A stretch of 64,000 nucleotides of DNA from UBA2365 sp964594045 (GTDB taxonomy: Bacteria; Bacteroidota; Bacteroidia; Chitinophagales; Saprospiraceae). Shown one piece after another: positions 1 to 8,297 of this stretch. The DNA is taken from positions 1 through 64,000 of the forward strand of contig CAZQKR010000006.1 of assembly GCA_964594045.1 (NCBI GenBank), written 5' to 3'. The position numbers and the translations under genes are program-made. Below the pieces are notes generated by a model. It worked only from the letters and a program-made list of their open reading frames with translations. It was not told the origin of the DNA and did no database searches. Numbering within the stretch: the first letter of the stretch is position 1; every line of letters begins with the position of its first letter.

Positions 1-120
1 AATCACCATTATTTAAATAGTTTTAATGCGGCATTTAATAACTAAAATGGTATAATACCTGTGATGATTATAAACTTAGCGATCAGGTGTTTGCTGACAG
101 ACCCTTATTAAATATTTTCC

Positions 121-150
121 CAAAAAAAAGAGGCTGTCACAAAGACAGCC
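121..150 (-). terminator. Intrinsic terminator of the large secreted repeat protein gene
   Basis: Read on the minus strand, a perfect 7-bp stem (132-138 paired with 144-150) with a 5-nt loop is followed by a run of eight T residues. It lies about 30 bp past the stop codon at 178, which fits a rho-independent terminator. Confidence 0.75.
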
Positions 151-177
151 CCCTCAACATTTTTTAGCAAAAAATTA

Positions 178-3100
178 TTATTCAAGTATAATTTGCTTGG
201 TCGCCTGATTTCCGTTTTGGCTAAGCATGTGTATGTAATAGCTTCCGGAAGGCAGGTTGGCAGTATTGATCAAAGCTTTACCGGCACTCATGTCTGTATT
301 GGTTTGAGCAACTACCTGTCCAAACAGGTTGTACAATTTGATAACCGTATTTCCTGAGAAGATTTCAGTATCTGCAATTATGTGTAAGCCGGTTGACGCG
401 GTTGCAGGGTTAGGATACACTGTAACTGCATCATTGAAATAAGCTTCAAACACATCACTTACAAGCGGTCCGCCTGCCAGTTGAAGGTCACCATGCACGC
501 CCGTGTTGTTCCAGTTGTCACCGGTTCCTGCCCAGGCAGTCTGATAATCCCTTCCAATGCCTTTATCTGAGTCATTGTTACCGACAGTGAAACCCATTGT
601 TCTGTTTCTTGCAGGAACAAAACCAAAGTCAGCCCAGCCGATTCTCAGCTCAACATTGTAACCATTGGATGTCGGGAACCATTTACCTTCGATATCAGTG
701 ATTTGAACGCCGTCAGCTTTTACCCATGCAACATCTTTATTAACAATATCCATGATGATCTGCGTATCATAATCGGGGTCAAATTTGCCATCTGAGTCGT
801 GGTTACCGTCGAAGTAGAATTCAATAGCGTCATTATCCCATGGGTTGCCTGAACCTTCAACTTTTGAATCTACAACTTTCACTCCGAAGTAAACATTGTT
901 CATATCCCAGGCAGAACCCCATGTTACTGTATTATTATTAGGGCCAGTTCCTGCGACTACACCAGCGTCCATACCATAGCTTAAAGTATATTCACCCAGG
1001 TTACCGTCAATAACCGGAGCAGTATTGGTAAATTGTGATTTGGCTACGGTTGGTCCAACAGGTTCAGATGTAAATGAGTAGCTACCGTCAAGGCAGCCAA
1101 AGCTAACCCTGTAGCGACCTGCAGCAACAGGAATTGCGCTGCCACCAACAGTTGCAATTCCGCTTGGGAATGCACTTCCTCCCCAAGTTACAGTTGAAGC
1201 ATTGTCTTTTCTGAAAACAACATTCATTGCAGTCTCAAATTCGTATGTACCAACATAGTCGGTTGTGTTGGAGCCATCTGCATTGGAAGTTGGTTTAATG
1301 CTGACATCACCAATTGCATCAGCATAAATACTGATATTTCCACAGGCAAGATTGCCGAGATTTACCGCACCGAATGAAGAAGGACCGTCTCCGCTGCCGT
1401 TCCAGATCAATTGATTAGCTCCGTCAACGATCACCATTTCCATTCCGATCTGACTGCCAGCCTGTGGCGTAACACCCAGTTTTGCCCATTCAATTGCAGC
1501 CTCGAATGACCATCCACCGGTGATCATGCTGGTTTTTACTTCAGGTGTATATCCAGCAGGACCTTGTTCAACAATTACACCGCCATTGGCAGCAATTATT
1601 CCAAACAATATATCCTGTGCATCAAAATCACCACCTGATTTGTCACCGTCCACACCGATTACCGCACCACCGGCCAGCATATTCGCTTCGTTGATGATAC
1701 CTGCAACATAAAGATATTCATCGTTATAAGTTACGCCAAAGACAGGTTTTGCTGTTGAACTTCCGTCTCCTGCGAGTACCTTGGAAATGGGCTCGTTAAC
1801 ATTCCAGTCATTTTCATTTACTTTGCCGTCAACATTGATCGCGAATACCTTAGGTGCATATACAGAACTTCCCAGTCTTTTGAAATTGAAATCACCTGAG
1901 AGACAGTTGAACGTGATTTCATAAGTTCCACCAGGTACGTTGAGCAACTGTGAAGGATCCTGAACACCTGTTCCGCTTGGGAAAGTACCGCCCCAAACGT
2001 CAAAGAATGTCAGGTCACCATCTTCCCTGAACAACAATAATGTTCCTGAAGGGAAAGTATATGTCAGGCTAAAGTTACTTGGGTGGTTCGGATCCCTTTT
2101 CAGCAATACATCGGTATAGAATCCGTCTGCATTTTCAATTCCCCACTCATTGAAATCTCCAACAAGACCGATTTCACCACAATAGGAATCATTTGCTTCA
2201 AAAGCATAAGCAGCTGTATTGCAGTTGAATGTAACATCATATTTTCCGGCAACGGCAGGGATATTTGGTCCGTTAGGAGTGCCTACGCCGTTAGGCCAGC
2301 TTGAATCACCCCAGTTGACTGACCAGTCCTTGTTTTGCCTGAATTTAAGCTGGCTGTCTTTATTCCATGATCTGTAAACATGCCACAGGTTTGGATCTTC
2401 ATTGTCTCTTGTCATTTCGACATCGCCGTTCCATCCGTTGAACGCGCCGATAATACTTACGTCACCACAAGTGGATGTAAAGTTATATTCTCCTGTTGAA
2501 CAGTTGAATGTAACAAAATAATTTCCGACCAGTGCCTGAATATTGGCTCCGTTGGCCACGCCTACTCCGGTTGGGAAAGCAGCATCACCCCAGTTGACTC
2601 CCCAATCGCCGAGTTCGCGGAATTTTACATCAGAAAAACCATTGCCATCGGTGTCTTCAGGAAGGTTGGCAATTGCGGTGAAGACATTTGGATTTTCTGC
2701 ATCCCTGTCCATTTCCAGGTCAGCAGACCATGCGGTAAATTCACCGATCAAACCTACGTTTTTACAGGTAGCAGTGAAAGTGTATTCACCTGTGCTGCAG
2801 TTGAATGTTACGAAGTAATTGCCAACAGGTGCCTGGATATTAGGACCGTTGCCGGTACCGATTCCGGTTGGGAAGGCTACGTCACCCCAGTTGACACCCC
2901 AGTCGCCCAGTTCACGGAATTTCACATCAGAAAATCCGTTTCCGTCGCTGTCGACATCCAGGTTTACAATGGCTGTGAACAGGTTTGGATTTTCTGCGTC
3001 CCTGGTCATTTCCAGGTCAGCAGACCATGCGGTAAATTCACCGATCAGGCCGATGTTCTTACAGGTAGCTTCAAAAGAATACTCTCCTGTACCACAATTA

Positions 3101-3435
3101 AATGTAACGAAATAATGGCCGATAGGCGCCTGAATATTTGGTCCGTTGCCAACAGCAACACCTGCAGGAAAAGCTGCATCGCCCCAGTTGACACCCCAGT
3201 CACCGAGTTCTCTGAATTTCACATCAGAAAATCCGTTACCGTCCGTATCTACGTCCAGGTTGACCAATACAGTAAACAAGTTTGGATCATCCAGGTCTCT
3301 GGTCATTTCCAAATCTGAAGACCAGGCCGTGAATTCACCTATCATGCCTACTTTTTTGCATTGAGCATCCAATTGCCAGACAGCTGTGATCAGCAGTCCG
3401 AAAACCAGAAGCATACTGAGTAAATTTTTTCTCAT
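178..3435 (-). CDS. Secreted multi-repeat glycan-binding protein with CBM9-like domains and T9SS sorting signal
   Basis: This 1085-residue protein starts with a signal peptide (about 1-25). Three nearly identical 99-residue repeats follow (about 26-124, 125-223, 224-322), then two diverged copies (about 323-418 and 419-524). Each begins with Cys, has a GEFTAW or GxFNxW motif near its start, a KFR..DWxVNWGD core and ends with a GxYxVTFNC strand, which resembles the C-terminal starch-binding modules of SusE/SusF. A CBM9-like region (about 530-700), a sixth diverged copy (about 700-795) and a second, clearer CBM9-like domain (about 805-985) come next. The last 80 residues, from VYPNPA, are a type A T9SS sorting domain, so the protein should be exported and anchored on the cell surface. 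No catalytic domain is visible. It is divergent from susC/susD, so a role as surface glycan-binding protein for that transporter is likely but inferred. Confidence 0.8.
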   Translation of the reverse strand: MRKNLLSMLLVFGLLITAVWQLDAQCKKVGMIGEFTAWSSDLEMTRDLDDPNLFTVLVNLDVDTDGNGFSDVKFRELGDWGVNWGDAAFPAGVAVGNGPNIQAPIGHYFVTFNCGTGEYSFEATCKNIGLIGEFTAWSADLEMTRDAENPNLFTAIVNLDVDSDGNGFSDVKFRELGDWGVNWGDVAFPTGIGTGNGPNIQAPVGNYFVTFNCSTGEYTFTATCKNVGLIGEFTAWSADLEMDRDAENPNVFTAIANLPEDTDGNGFSDVKFRELGDWGVNWGDAAFPTGVGVANGANIQALVGNYFVTFNCSTGEYNFTSTCGDVSIIGAFNGWNGDVEMTRDNEDPNLWHVYRSWNKDSQLKFRQNKDWSVNWGDSSWPNGVGTPNGPNIPAVAGKYDVTFNCNTAAYAFEANDSYCGEIGLVGDFNEWGIENADGFYTDVLLKRDPNHPSNFSLTYTFPSGTLLLFREDGDLTFFDVWGGTFPSGTGVQDPSQLLNVPGGTYEITFNCLSGDFNFKRLGSSVYAPKVFAINVDGKVNENDWNVNEPISKVLAGDGSSTAKPVFGVTYNDEYLYVAGIINEANMLAGGAVIGVDGDKSGGDFDAQDILFGIIAANGGVIVEQGPAGYTPEVKTSMITGGWSFEAAIEWAKLGVTPQAGSQIGMEMVIVDGANQLIWNGSGDGPSSFGAVNLGNLACGNISIYADAIGDVSIKPTSNADGSNTTDYVGTYEFETAMNVVFRKDNASTVTWGGSAFPSGIATVGGSAIPVAAGRYRVSFGCLDGSYSFTSEPVGPTVAKSQFTNTAPVIDGNLGEYTLSYGMDAGVVAGTGPNNNTVTWGSAWDMNNVYFGVKVVDSKVEGSGNPWDNDAIEFYFDGNHDSDGKFDPDYDTQIIMDIVNKDVAWVKADGVQITDIEGKWFPTSNGYNVELRIGWADFGFVPARNRTMGFTVGNNDSDKGIGRDYQTAWAGTGDNWNNTGVHGDLQLAGGPLVSDVFEAYFNDAVTVYPNPATASTGLHIIADTEIFSGNTVIKLYNLFGQVVAQTNTDMSAGKALINTANLPSGSYYIHMLSQNGNQATKQIILE
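2470..3360 (-). repeat. Three tandem 297-bp coding repeats
   Basis: Blocks at 3064-3360, 2767-3063 and 2470-2766 encode the three 99-residue modules of the secreted protein. Both the DNA and protein of the three copies are very similar, while the following copies are much more diverged. This points to recent tandem duplication or gene conversion within the gene. Confidence 0.8.
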
Positions 3436-3473
3436 ACCTCTTGACTTTTTTAGTTGAAAATTGAATAAAAAAA

Positions 3474-3503
3474 TTGCAATAATCTTAAATTAGTGTAAAT
3501 TTG
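3474..3503 (+). promoter_or_regulatory. Candidate Bacteroidota promoter for susC/susD
   Basis: A TTG at 3474-3476 is followed after 19 bp by TAAATTTG at 3496-3503, matching the Bacteroidota -33/-7 pattern (TTG, about 19 bp, TAnnTTTG). It lies in the 184-bp divergent gap and would give a leader of about 110 nt before the start at 3620. Confidence 0.5.
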
Positions 3504-3619
3504 ACACCAAGGTAGTGTTTTTTTGGTTAATTGTTCAAAAAAAAATGATTTTTTGATAAATTATTCGCTAAAACTTTACTCGAGAGCATCAAATATTCTT
3601 TTTCACTAATTTTTTAACT

Positions 3620-6562
3620 ATGATACTAAAAATGTTTACTCATGTTAAACCCATTTTGCTGAGTATTTGTTTACTGGCGGTTTCAGGGTTTTCAGCAAGC
3701 GCCCAAAAGGTGATCACGGGAAAAGTGACAGATGCTTTGTCCGGTGAAGGCCTGATCGGGGCAAGCATTGTGGTGACCGGTAAGGGAAACATTGGAACAG
3801 TGACTGATATTGACGGCAATTATGAACTGCAGGTTCCGGAAGATACCAAACAACTGACTTATTCCTATGTCGGGTATACTGAGCAGATAGTGGAATTGAC
3901 CGGAAATGTCATGAATGTGAGCCTGAGCGCGGGAGAACTGATCGAAGAGGTAGTGGTAGTTGGCTACGGTACACAAAAAACCAAAGAGGTGACCAGCGCG
4001 ATCACCAGTGTGAGCGCAGAGGATTTTAATCAGGGGAATATCAACAATGCGACTCAATTGCTACAGGGGAAAGTTCCCGGTCTGAGCATTGCCAAAGCCG
4101 GAGGAGACCCCAACAGCGGATTTAATATCAGATTGAGGGGGATTTCTACTTTTGGCAGCAATACACAACCATTGTTGATCGTGGATGGTATCGTAGTGGA
4201 TAATTTTGATGCTGTGGATCCTCAGGATATTGAGTCGTTCAGCGTTTTGAAGGATGCATCTGCTGCCGCTATTTACGGAACCAGGGCATCAAACGGTGTA
4301 ATCCTCATCAAAACCAAAAGTGGTAAAAAAGACGAGAGTTTTGTGGAGTATAAAGGACAGGTTTCCCTGGATCAACTTGACAGGCATGCCAATGTGCTTT
4401 CTGCAGACGAATATAAATCGATCAGCAGATCGATTGATTTTGGAGACAACACGGAATGGTTCAAAGTGATCACGAGGGACGCAGTCACACAGGCACATGG
4501 TCTGTCCTATTCCGGAGGAACGAATAATTCTGCCTACAGGGTATCGGCTAATTACCGCAACGGAGAAGGTGTGGCACTCAGATCCGGGTTTGAACAATAC
4601 AACGGAAGGATCAACTTTAATCATAAATCCTTCAATGACAGACTAAATATGGACTTTACCCTTTCCTCAACACTCAGGAATGAGGAAAATCCTGTCTATG
4701 AGGCCTTTGGTTTCGCCACAGTGTACAACCCGACAGCACCATTGTATACAGATGATGCCGAATGGGCTAAATGGGGCGGTTATTTCCAGCAGGATGCGTT
4801 TAACTTTTTCAATCCCTTGGCTGTGATCGAACAAAATATCAGGGATGCGAAAAAATTGAGCACTTTGTGGAAAGTACAGGCAGATTATAATTTGCTGAAA
4901 AGCCTGAAATACTCCATTTCCTATGCTCAGACCAGCAGGGATCACCTGTATAGTGAATATTTCAGCAAGGAAGCATACTGGTCACCCAGAGGCCGGGGTG
5001 ATGATAAAGGTTATGCAGGCAAATACACCAATAATTATGATAAGAAGCTTTTCGAAACCATGCTGGAGTACAACCTGAATGTTGCCAGGTTTGAATCCAG
5101 ATTATTGGGTGGTTATTCCTATCAGGATGAAAACTACCAGGAGTTTGGCATGAGTGCCGGAGGATTCCTGACTGATGGTTTTTCTTACCACAACATTGAT
5201 GCAGCTAAGGACATCACAGAAGGGAAAGCAGTAGTCAATTCATATAAAGACCAGCGAAAACTCATCGCATTTTTCGGAAGGCTGACTACCAATTATGACA
5301 ATACTTTTTTCCTGACTGCAAACCTCAGGAGAGAAGGTTCAACCATGTTTGGTGCAAATAATAAATGGGGTTGGTTTTATGGAGTTTCAGGAGGTGTTGA
5401 TGTTACCAGGATCGTGAAAATACCCTTGATCGATCGCCTGAAGCTGAGGGCTGGATACGGGATCACAGGTAACCTGCCCCCTAATCCGTATTTGTCCTAT
5501 TCATTGTTCAATCAGCAGGGATCCTTTTACAGTAATGGAGAATATGTTCCGGCTTACGGCCCTAACAGGAACGAAAACCCTGACCTGAAATGGGAGACCA
5601 AGGCTGACCTGAATGCAGGTTTGGATTTGAGCATGTTTGACTATAAAATGAACCTGAGCTTTGATTATTATCAAACGAGCATCAGCGACCTGATCCTGTT
5701 GTTCAACGTCCGCGTACCGCCAAATCCGTTCCCTGAAAAATGGCTGAACCTTGGAGAGCTGGCCACATCCGGAATAGACATAGGCTGGGGCCTGCAGGAA
5801 ATCGGACTCGGTCCGGTCAAATGGAATGTTGACCTGAATTTCTCAAGATACTTCAAGTCATATATCGCTAAGATCACCAGCGAAGAGGTGTTGGCTGAAA
5901 GCGAAAGGATCATCACAGACCTCGGAGCGCCTAACCTGGTAGGTGTAAAAGTGATCAGATTTGCGGAAGGACAGGAAGTTGGTCAGATCATCGGACCGGT
6001 TTTCGACAAGATAGATGAAAATGGGAAAATGGTCTTCAAGGACCTGAATGGCGACGGAGAATACATAGATGGTGAAGATGTTCAGGTACTTGGAAGTGGC
6101 TTACCAAAATATACGATTGGTTTAAACAATGGTTTTAAATGGGGAAACCTGGATTTCAATTTCTTTTTCCGCGGTGTTTTTGGCCATAGTCTGCTGAATG
6201 TCAACAATGCCAAATTCGGTGCGCCCAATGCCATCGCTGTTCAAAGCGGTATGAAGCAGGTGCTTGAATTTGCTGATGCAGTGGACGGACCTGCTTTTTC
6301 AGATGTGCATGTTGAGGATGCCTCTTTTGTAAAACTGGATAATGCATCATTAGGTTATACATTCAATACGAATAAAAAAATGATCAAAAATGCCAGGATC
6401 TATGTTACGGGGCAAAATCTGCTGACCTTTACCAGATATTCAGGTATTGATCCTGAAGTCAGGTATGAAGACGGTGGAAGTCCGCTTTCTCCCGGTATAG
6501 ACAGGGAAAACACCTATGTAAGGGTAAGAGGATTTTCTTTGGGTCTTGATTTGAAATTCTGA
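3620..6562 (+). CDS. SusC/RagA-like TonB-dependent outer-membrane receptor
   Basis: A 980-residue SusC-family protein, which in this family forms the outer-membrane beta-barrel that imports glycans or peptides with energy from TonB. A signal peptide ends near ASAQ (about residue 29). Residues about 30-105 form the carboxypeptidase-D-like regulatory domain typical of the family. Then come the plug, with LLIVDGIVVD and the conserved stretch VLKDASAAAIYGTRASNGVI, and a long 22-strand-type barrel that ends in an aromatic/hydrophobic strand (SLGLDLKF). It is followed by a SusD-like gene after 138 bp. The substrate cannot be read from the sequence; the divergent glycan-binding protein suggests a glucan or another polysaccharide. 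No anti-sigma or hybrid two-component regulator lies next to it. Confidence 0.93.
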   Translation: MILKMFTHVKPILLSICLLAVSGFSASAQKVITGKVTDALSGEGLIGASIVVTGKGNIGTVTDIDGNYELQVPEDTKQLTYSYVGYTEQIVELTGNVMNVSLSAGELIEEVVVVGYGTQKTKEVTSAITSVSAEDFNQGNINNATQLLQGKVPGLSIAKAGGDPNSGFNIRLRGISTFGSNTQPLLIVDGIVVDNFDAVDPQDIESFSVLKDASAAAIYGTRASNGVILIKTKSGKKDESFVEYKGQVSLDQLDRHANVLSADEYKSISRSIDFGDNTEWFKVITRDAVTQAHGLSYSGGTNNSAYRVSANYRNGEGVALRSGFEQYNGRINFNHKSFNDRLNMDFTLSSTLRNEENPVYEAFGFATVYNPTAPLYTDDAEWAKWGGYFQQDAFNFFNPLAVIEQNIRDAKKLSTLWKVQADYNLLKSLKYSISYAQTSRDHLYSEYFSKEAYWSPRGRGDDKGYAGKYTNNYDKKLFETMLEYNLNVARFESRLLGGYSYQDENYQEFGMSAGGFLTDGFSYHNIDAAKDITEGKAVVNSYKDQRKLIAFFGRLTTNYDNTFFLTANLRREGSTMFGANNKWGWFYGVSGGVDVTRIVKIPLIDRLKLRAGYGITGNLPPNPYLSYSLFNQQGSFYSNGEYVPAYGPNRNENPDLKWETKADLNAGLDLSMFDYKMNLSFDYYQTSISDLILLFNVRVPPNPFPEKWLNLGELATSGIDIGWGLQEIGLGPVKWNVDLNFSRYFKSYIAKITSEEVLAESERIITDLGAPNLVGVKVIRFAEGQEVGQIIGPVFDKIDENGKMVFKDLNGDGEYIDGEDVQVLGSGLPKYTIGLNNGFKWGNLDFNFFFRGVFGHSLLNVNNAKFGAPNAIAVQSGMKQVLEFADAVDGPAFSDVHVEDASFVKLDNASLGYTFNTNKKMIKNARIYVTGQNLLTFTRYSGIDPEVRYEDGGSPLSPGIDRENTYVRVRGFSLGLDLKF

Positions 6563-6700
6563 TAATATTACTTTCCGGTTTTTTCGGTGGTAAATGATGT
6601 CTTAGTGAAATGTAACATTTTTCAGCAAAAAGTTCAGGAAGTGGCCAATAATCATTTTTTCTGAATACCTGCTGAAATTCTATAAACAAATAATAAAGAA

Positions 6701-8248
6701 ATGAAACAAATTAAAATTTTATCCTTGTTTTCGTTCCTGCTGGTGCTGATGTTCGTACCGCAGTCTTGCACGGATCTTGAAGAAACCGTTTATTCTGAGT
6801 TGGACGGTGATAAATTCTTCAGCAATCCGGAAAATATTGCCAGCGCTTTTGGCGTAGCCTATACCAACCTGTATTGGACCATGGGTCATAAATATGGAAT
6901 CGGAAGGGATTGTGGAACAGACTTACTTTGTGTTCCTCAAAGAGGAGGTGACTGGCTAGACGGAGGAGAATGGCACCGGTATCACAGATTAACGATGACA
7001 CCAAAGGAAGCATATGTGGAATTCTGGTGGAATCTGTTGTACAGTGGTGTGAATACCTGCAACAGGCTGATCCTGGGTTTTGAACAACTCGGTCTGGAGA
7101 GTGCCAAACCGGCGATTGCCGAATTGAGGGCATTCAGAGCTTTTTATTACTGGTATCTGATGGATATATACGGCAATGTTCCTTTGGTGACCAGTTTTGA
7201 TGTTCCTGTTGATTTTGCTCCGGCAAATAATACTCGACAGGAAGTATATAATTTCATCGAACAGGAGGTCACTGCAGTGTTGCCTGAGTTATCAAAGGAA
7301 ACCGGCAGGTCCATTTACAGCCGGATGAATTACTATGCGGCGCAGATGTTGCTCGCAAAACTTTACATCAACGCTGAAGTTTATACCGGAACTGCCCAGT
7401 GGGCTAAAGCAGAAACTGCGCTGGATGCGATCATCAACTCAGGAGAATTTGCCCTGGAGGCGGATTATTTTGCAAACTTTGCTGATAATGCTGACGGATC
7501 AAAGGAATCCATTTTTGCTGTGCCGATGGATGAAGTCCTGGCTCAGGGTCTTGAAGTTCACCTATTCTCTTTGCATTACAGTCTTCAGCAAAAGTTTCAG
7601 CTGACTCAATTGCCATGGAATGGTCTTTCCGCCCAGGAGAAATTGTATAACCTGTTTAACGCAGCAGACAAAAGGAGAAACGGTTTGCTTTTCGGTCCTC
7701 AGTACGATGCAAACGGAGTGCAGATCACAGACCCGAGTTTTGAAAAATTCAATCCTGCCAATCCAACTCTGCCACGCGATCCTGATGGCGCAGGCCTCAA
7801 CCTGACTCCGGCCATCAATATGCTGGAACCCAACTGTCTCAGACAGGCAGGAGCCAGGATCATCAAGTATTTTCCGACACCCGGAACAGGCAGGTATTTG
7901 AGCAATGATGTGCAGATTTTCAGATATGCCGATGCTTTACTCATGAAAGCAGAGGTGATGGTAAGATCAGGCAATGCTGCCGGAGCAGCAGAGTATTTTA
8001 ATCTGGTAAGGTCAAGAGCCGGAGTTACTGCAATTGCAGCCCCAACCCTGAATGATATCCTGGATGAAAGGGCACGGGAACTATATGCTGAGGGCCACCG
8101 CAGAAATGACCTGATCCGTTTTGACAAATTCCTGGATGCCAGATGGGCAAAACCTGACGTAAGTCCGTCAACCGCTGAACTTTGGCCTATACCCCAGGCA
8201 CAGATCGATAATAACCCAAACCTGGAACAAAATCCGGGTTATAATTGA
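6701..8248 (+). CDS. RagB/SusD-family surface nutrient-binding lipoprotein
   Basis: This 515-residue protein is the SusD partner of the upstream SusC. The N-terminus is a lipoprotein signal with the lipid Cys at residue 23 (PQSC). The helical TPR-like SusD fold is indicated by AELRAFRAFYYWYLMDIYGNVPLVT around residue 135-160, split here for length, and by the C-terminal RDLxRF-like region (GHRRNDLIRF) followed by LWPIPQAQIDNNPNLEQNPGY, which is the standard end of the family. SusD proteins cap the SusC barrel and bind the substrate at the cell surface. No other lipoprotein follows; the next gene is recQ on the opposite strand after a bidirectional hairpin. Confidence 0.92.
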   Translation: MKQIKILSLFSFLLVLMFVPQSCTDLEETVYSELDGDKFFSNPENIASAFGVAYTNLYWTMGHKYGIGRDCGTDLLCVPQRGGDWLDGGEWHRYHRLTMTPKEAYVEFWWNLLYSGVNTCNRLILGFEQLGLESAKPAIAELRAFRAFYYWYLMDIYGNVPLVTSFDVPVDFAPANNTRQEVYNFIEQEVTAVLPELSKETGRSIYSRMNYYAAQMLLAKLYINAEVYTGTAQWAKAETALDAIINSGEFALEADYFANFADNADGSKESIFAVPMDEVLAQGLEVHLFSLHYSLQQKFQLTQLPWNGLSAQEKLYNLFNAADKRRNGLLFGPQYDANGVQITDPSFEKFNPANPTLPRDPDGAGLNLTPAINMLEPNCLRQAGARIIKYFPTPGTGRYLSNDVQIFRYADALLMKAEVMVRSGNAAGAAEYFNLVRSRAGVTAIAAPTLNDILDERARELYAEGHRRNDLIRFDKFLDARWAKPDVSPSTAELWPIPQAQIDNNPNLEQNPGYN

Positions 8249-8258
8249 TTAAATTATG

Positions 8259-8297
8259 AAATAAACCAGGCCATCGATCCGATGGCCTGGTTTATTT
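8259..8297. terminator. Bidirectional terminator between susD and recQ
   Basis: A perfect 17-bp inverted repeat (8259-8275 with 8281-8297) with a 5-nt loop lies between the convergent genes. Its outer part is A-rich on one side and T-rich on the other, so it can stop transcription from both directions. The last base of the stem is in the recQ stop codon. Confidence 0.85.

Noticed and set aside
2543..3364. Plus-strand frames of 72-98 codons within the large repeat protein gene
   Set aside because: They are antisense shadows that repeat with the 297-bp unit.
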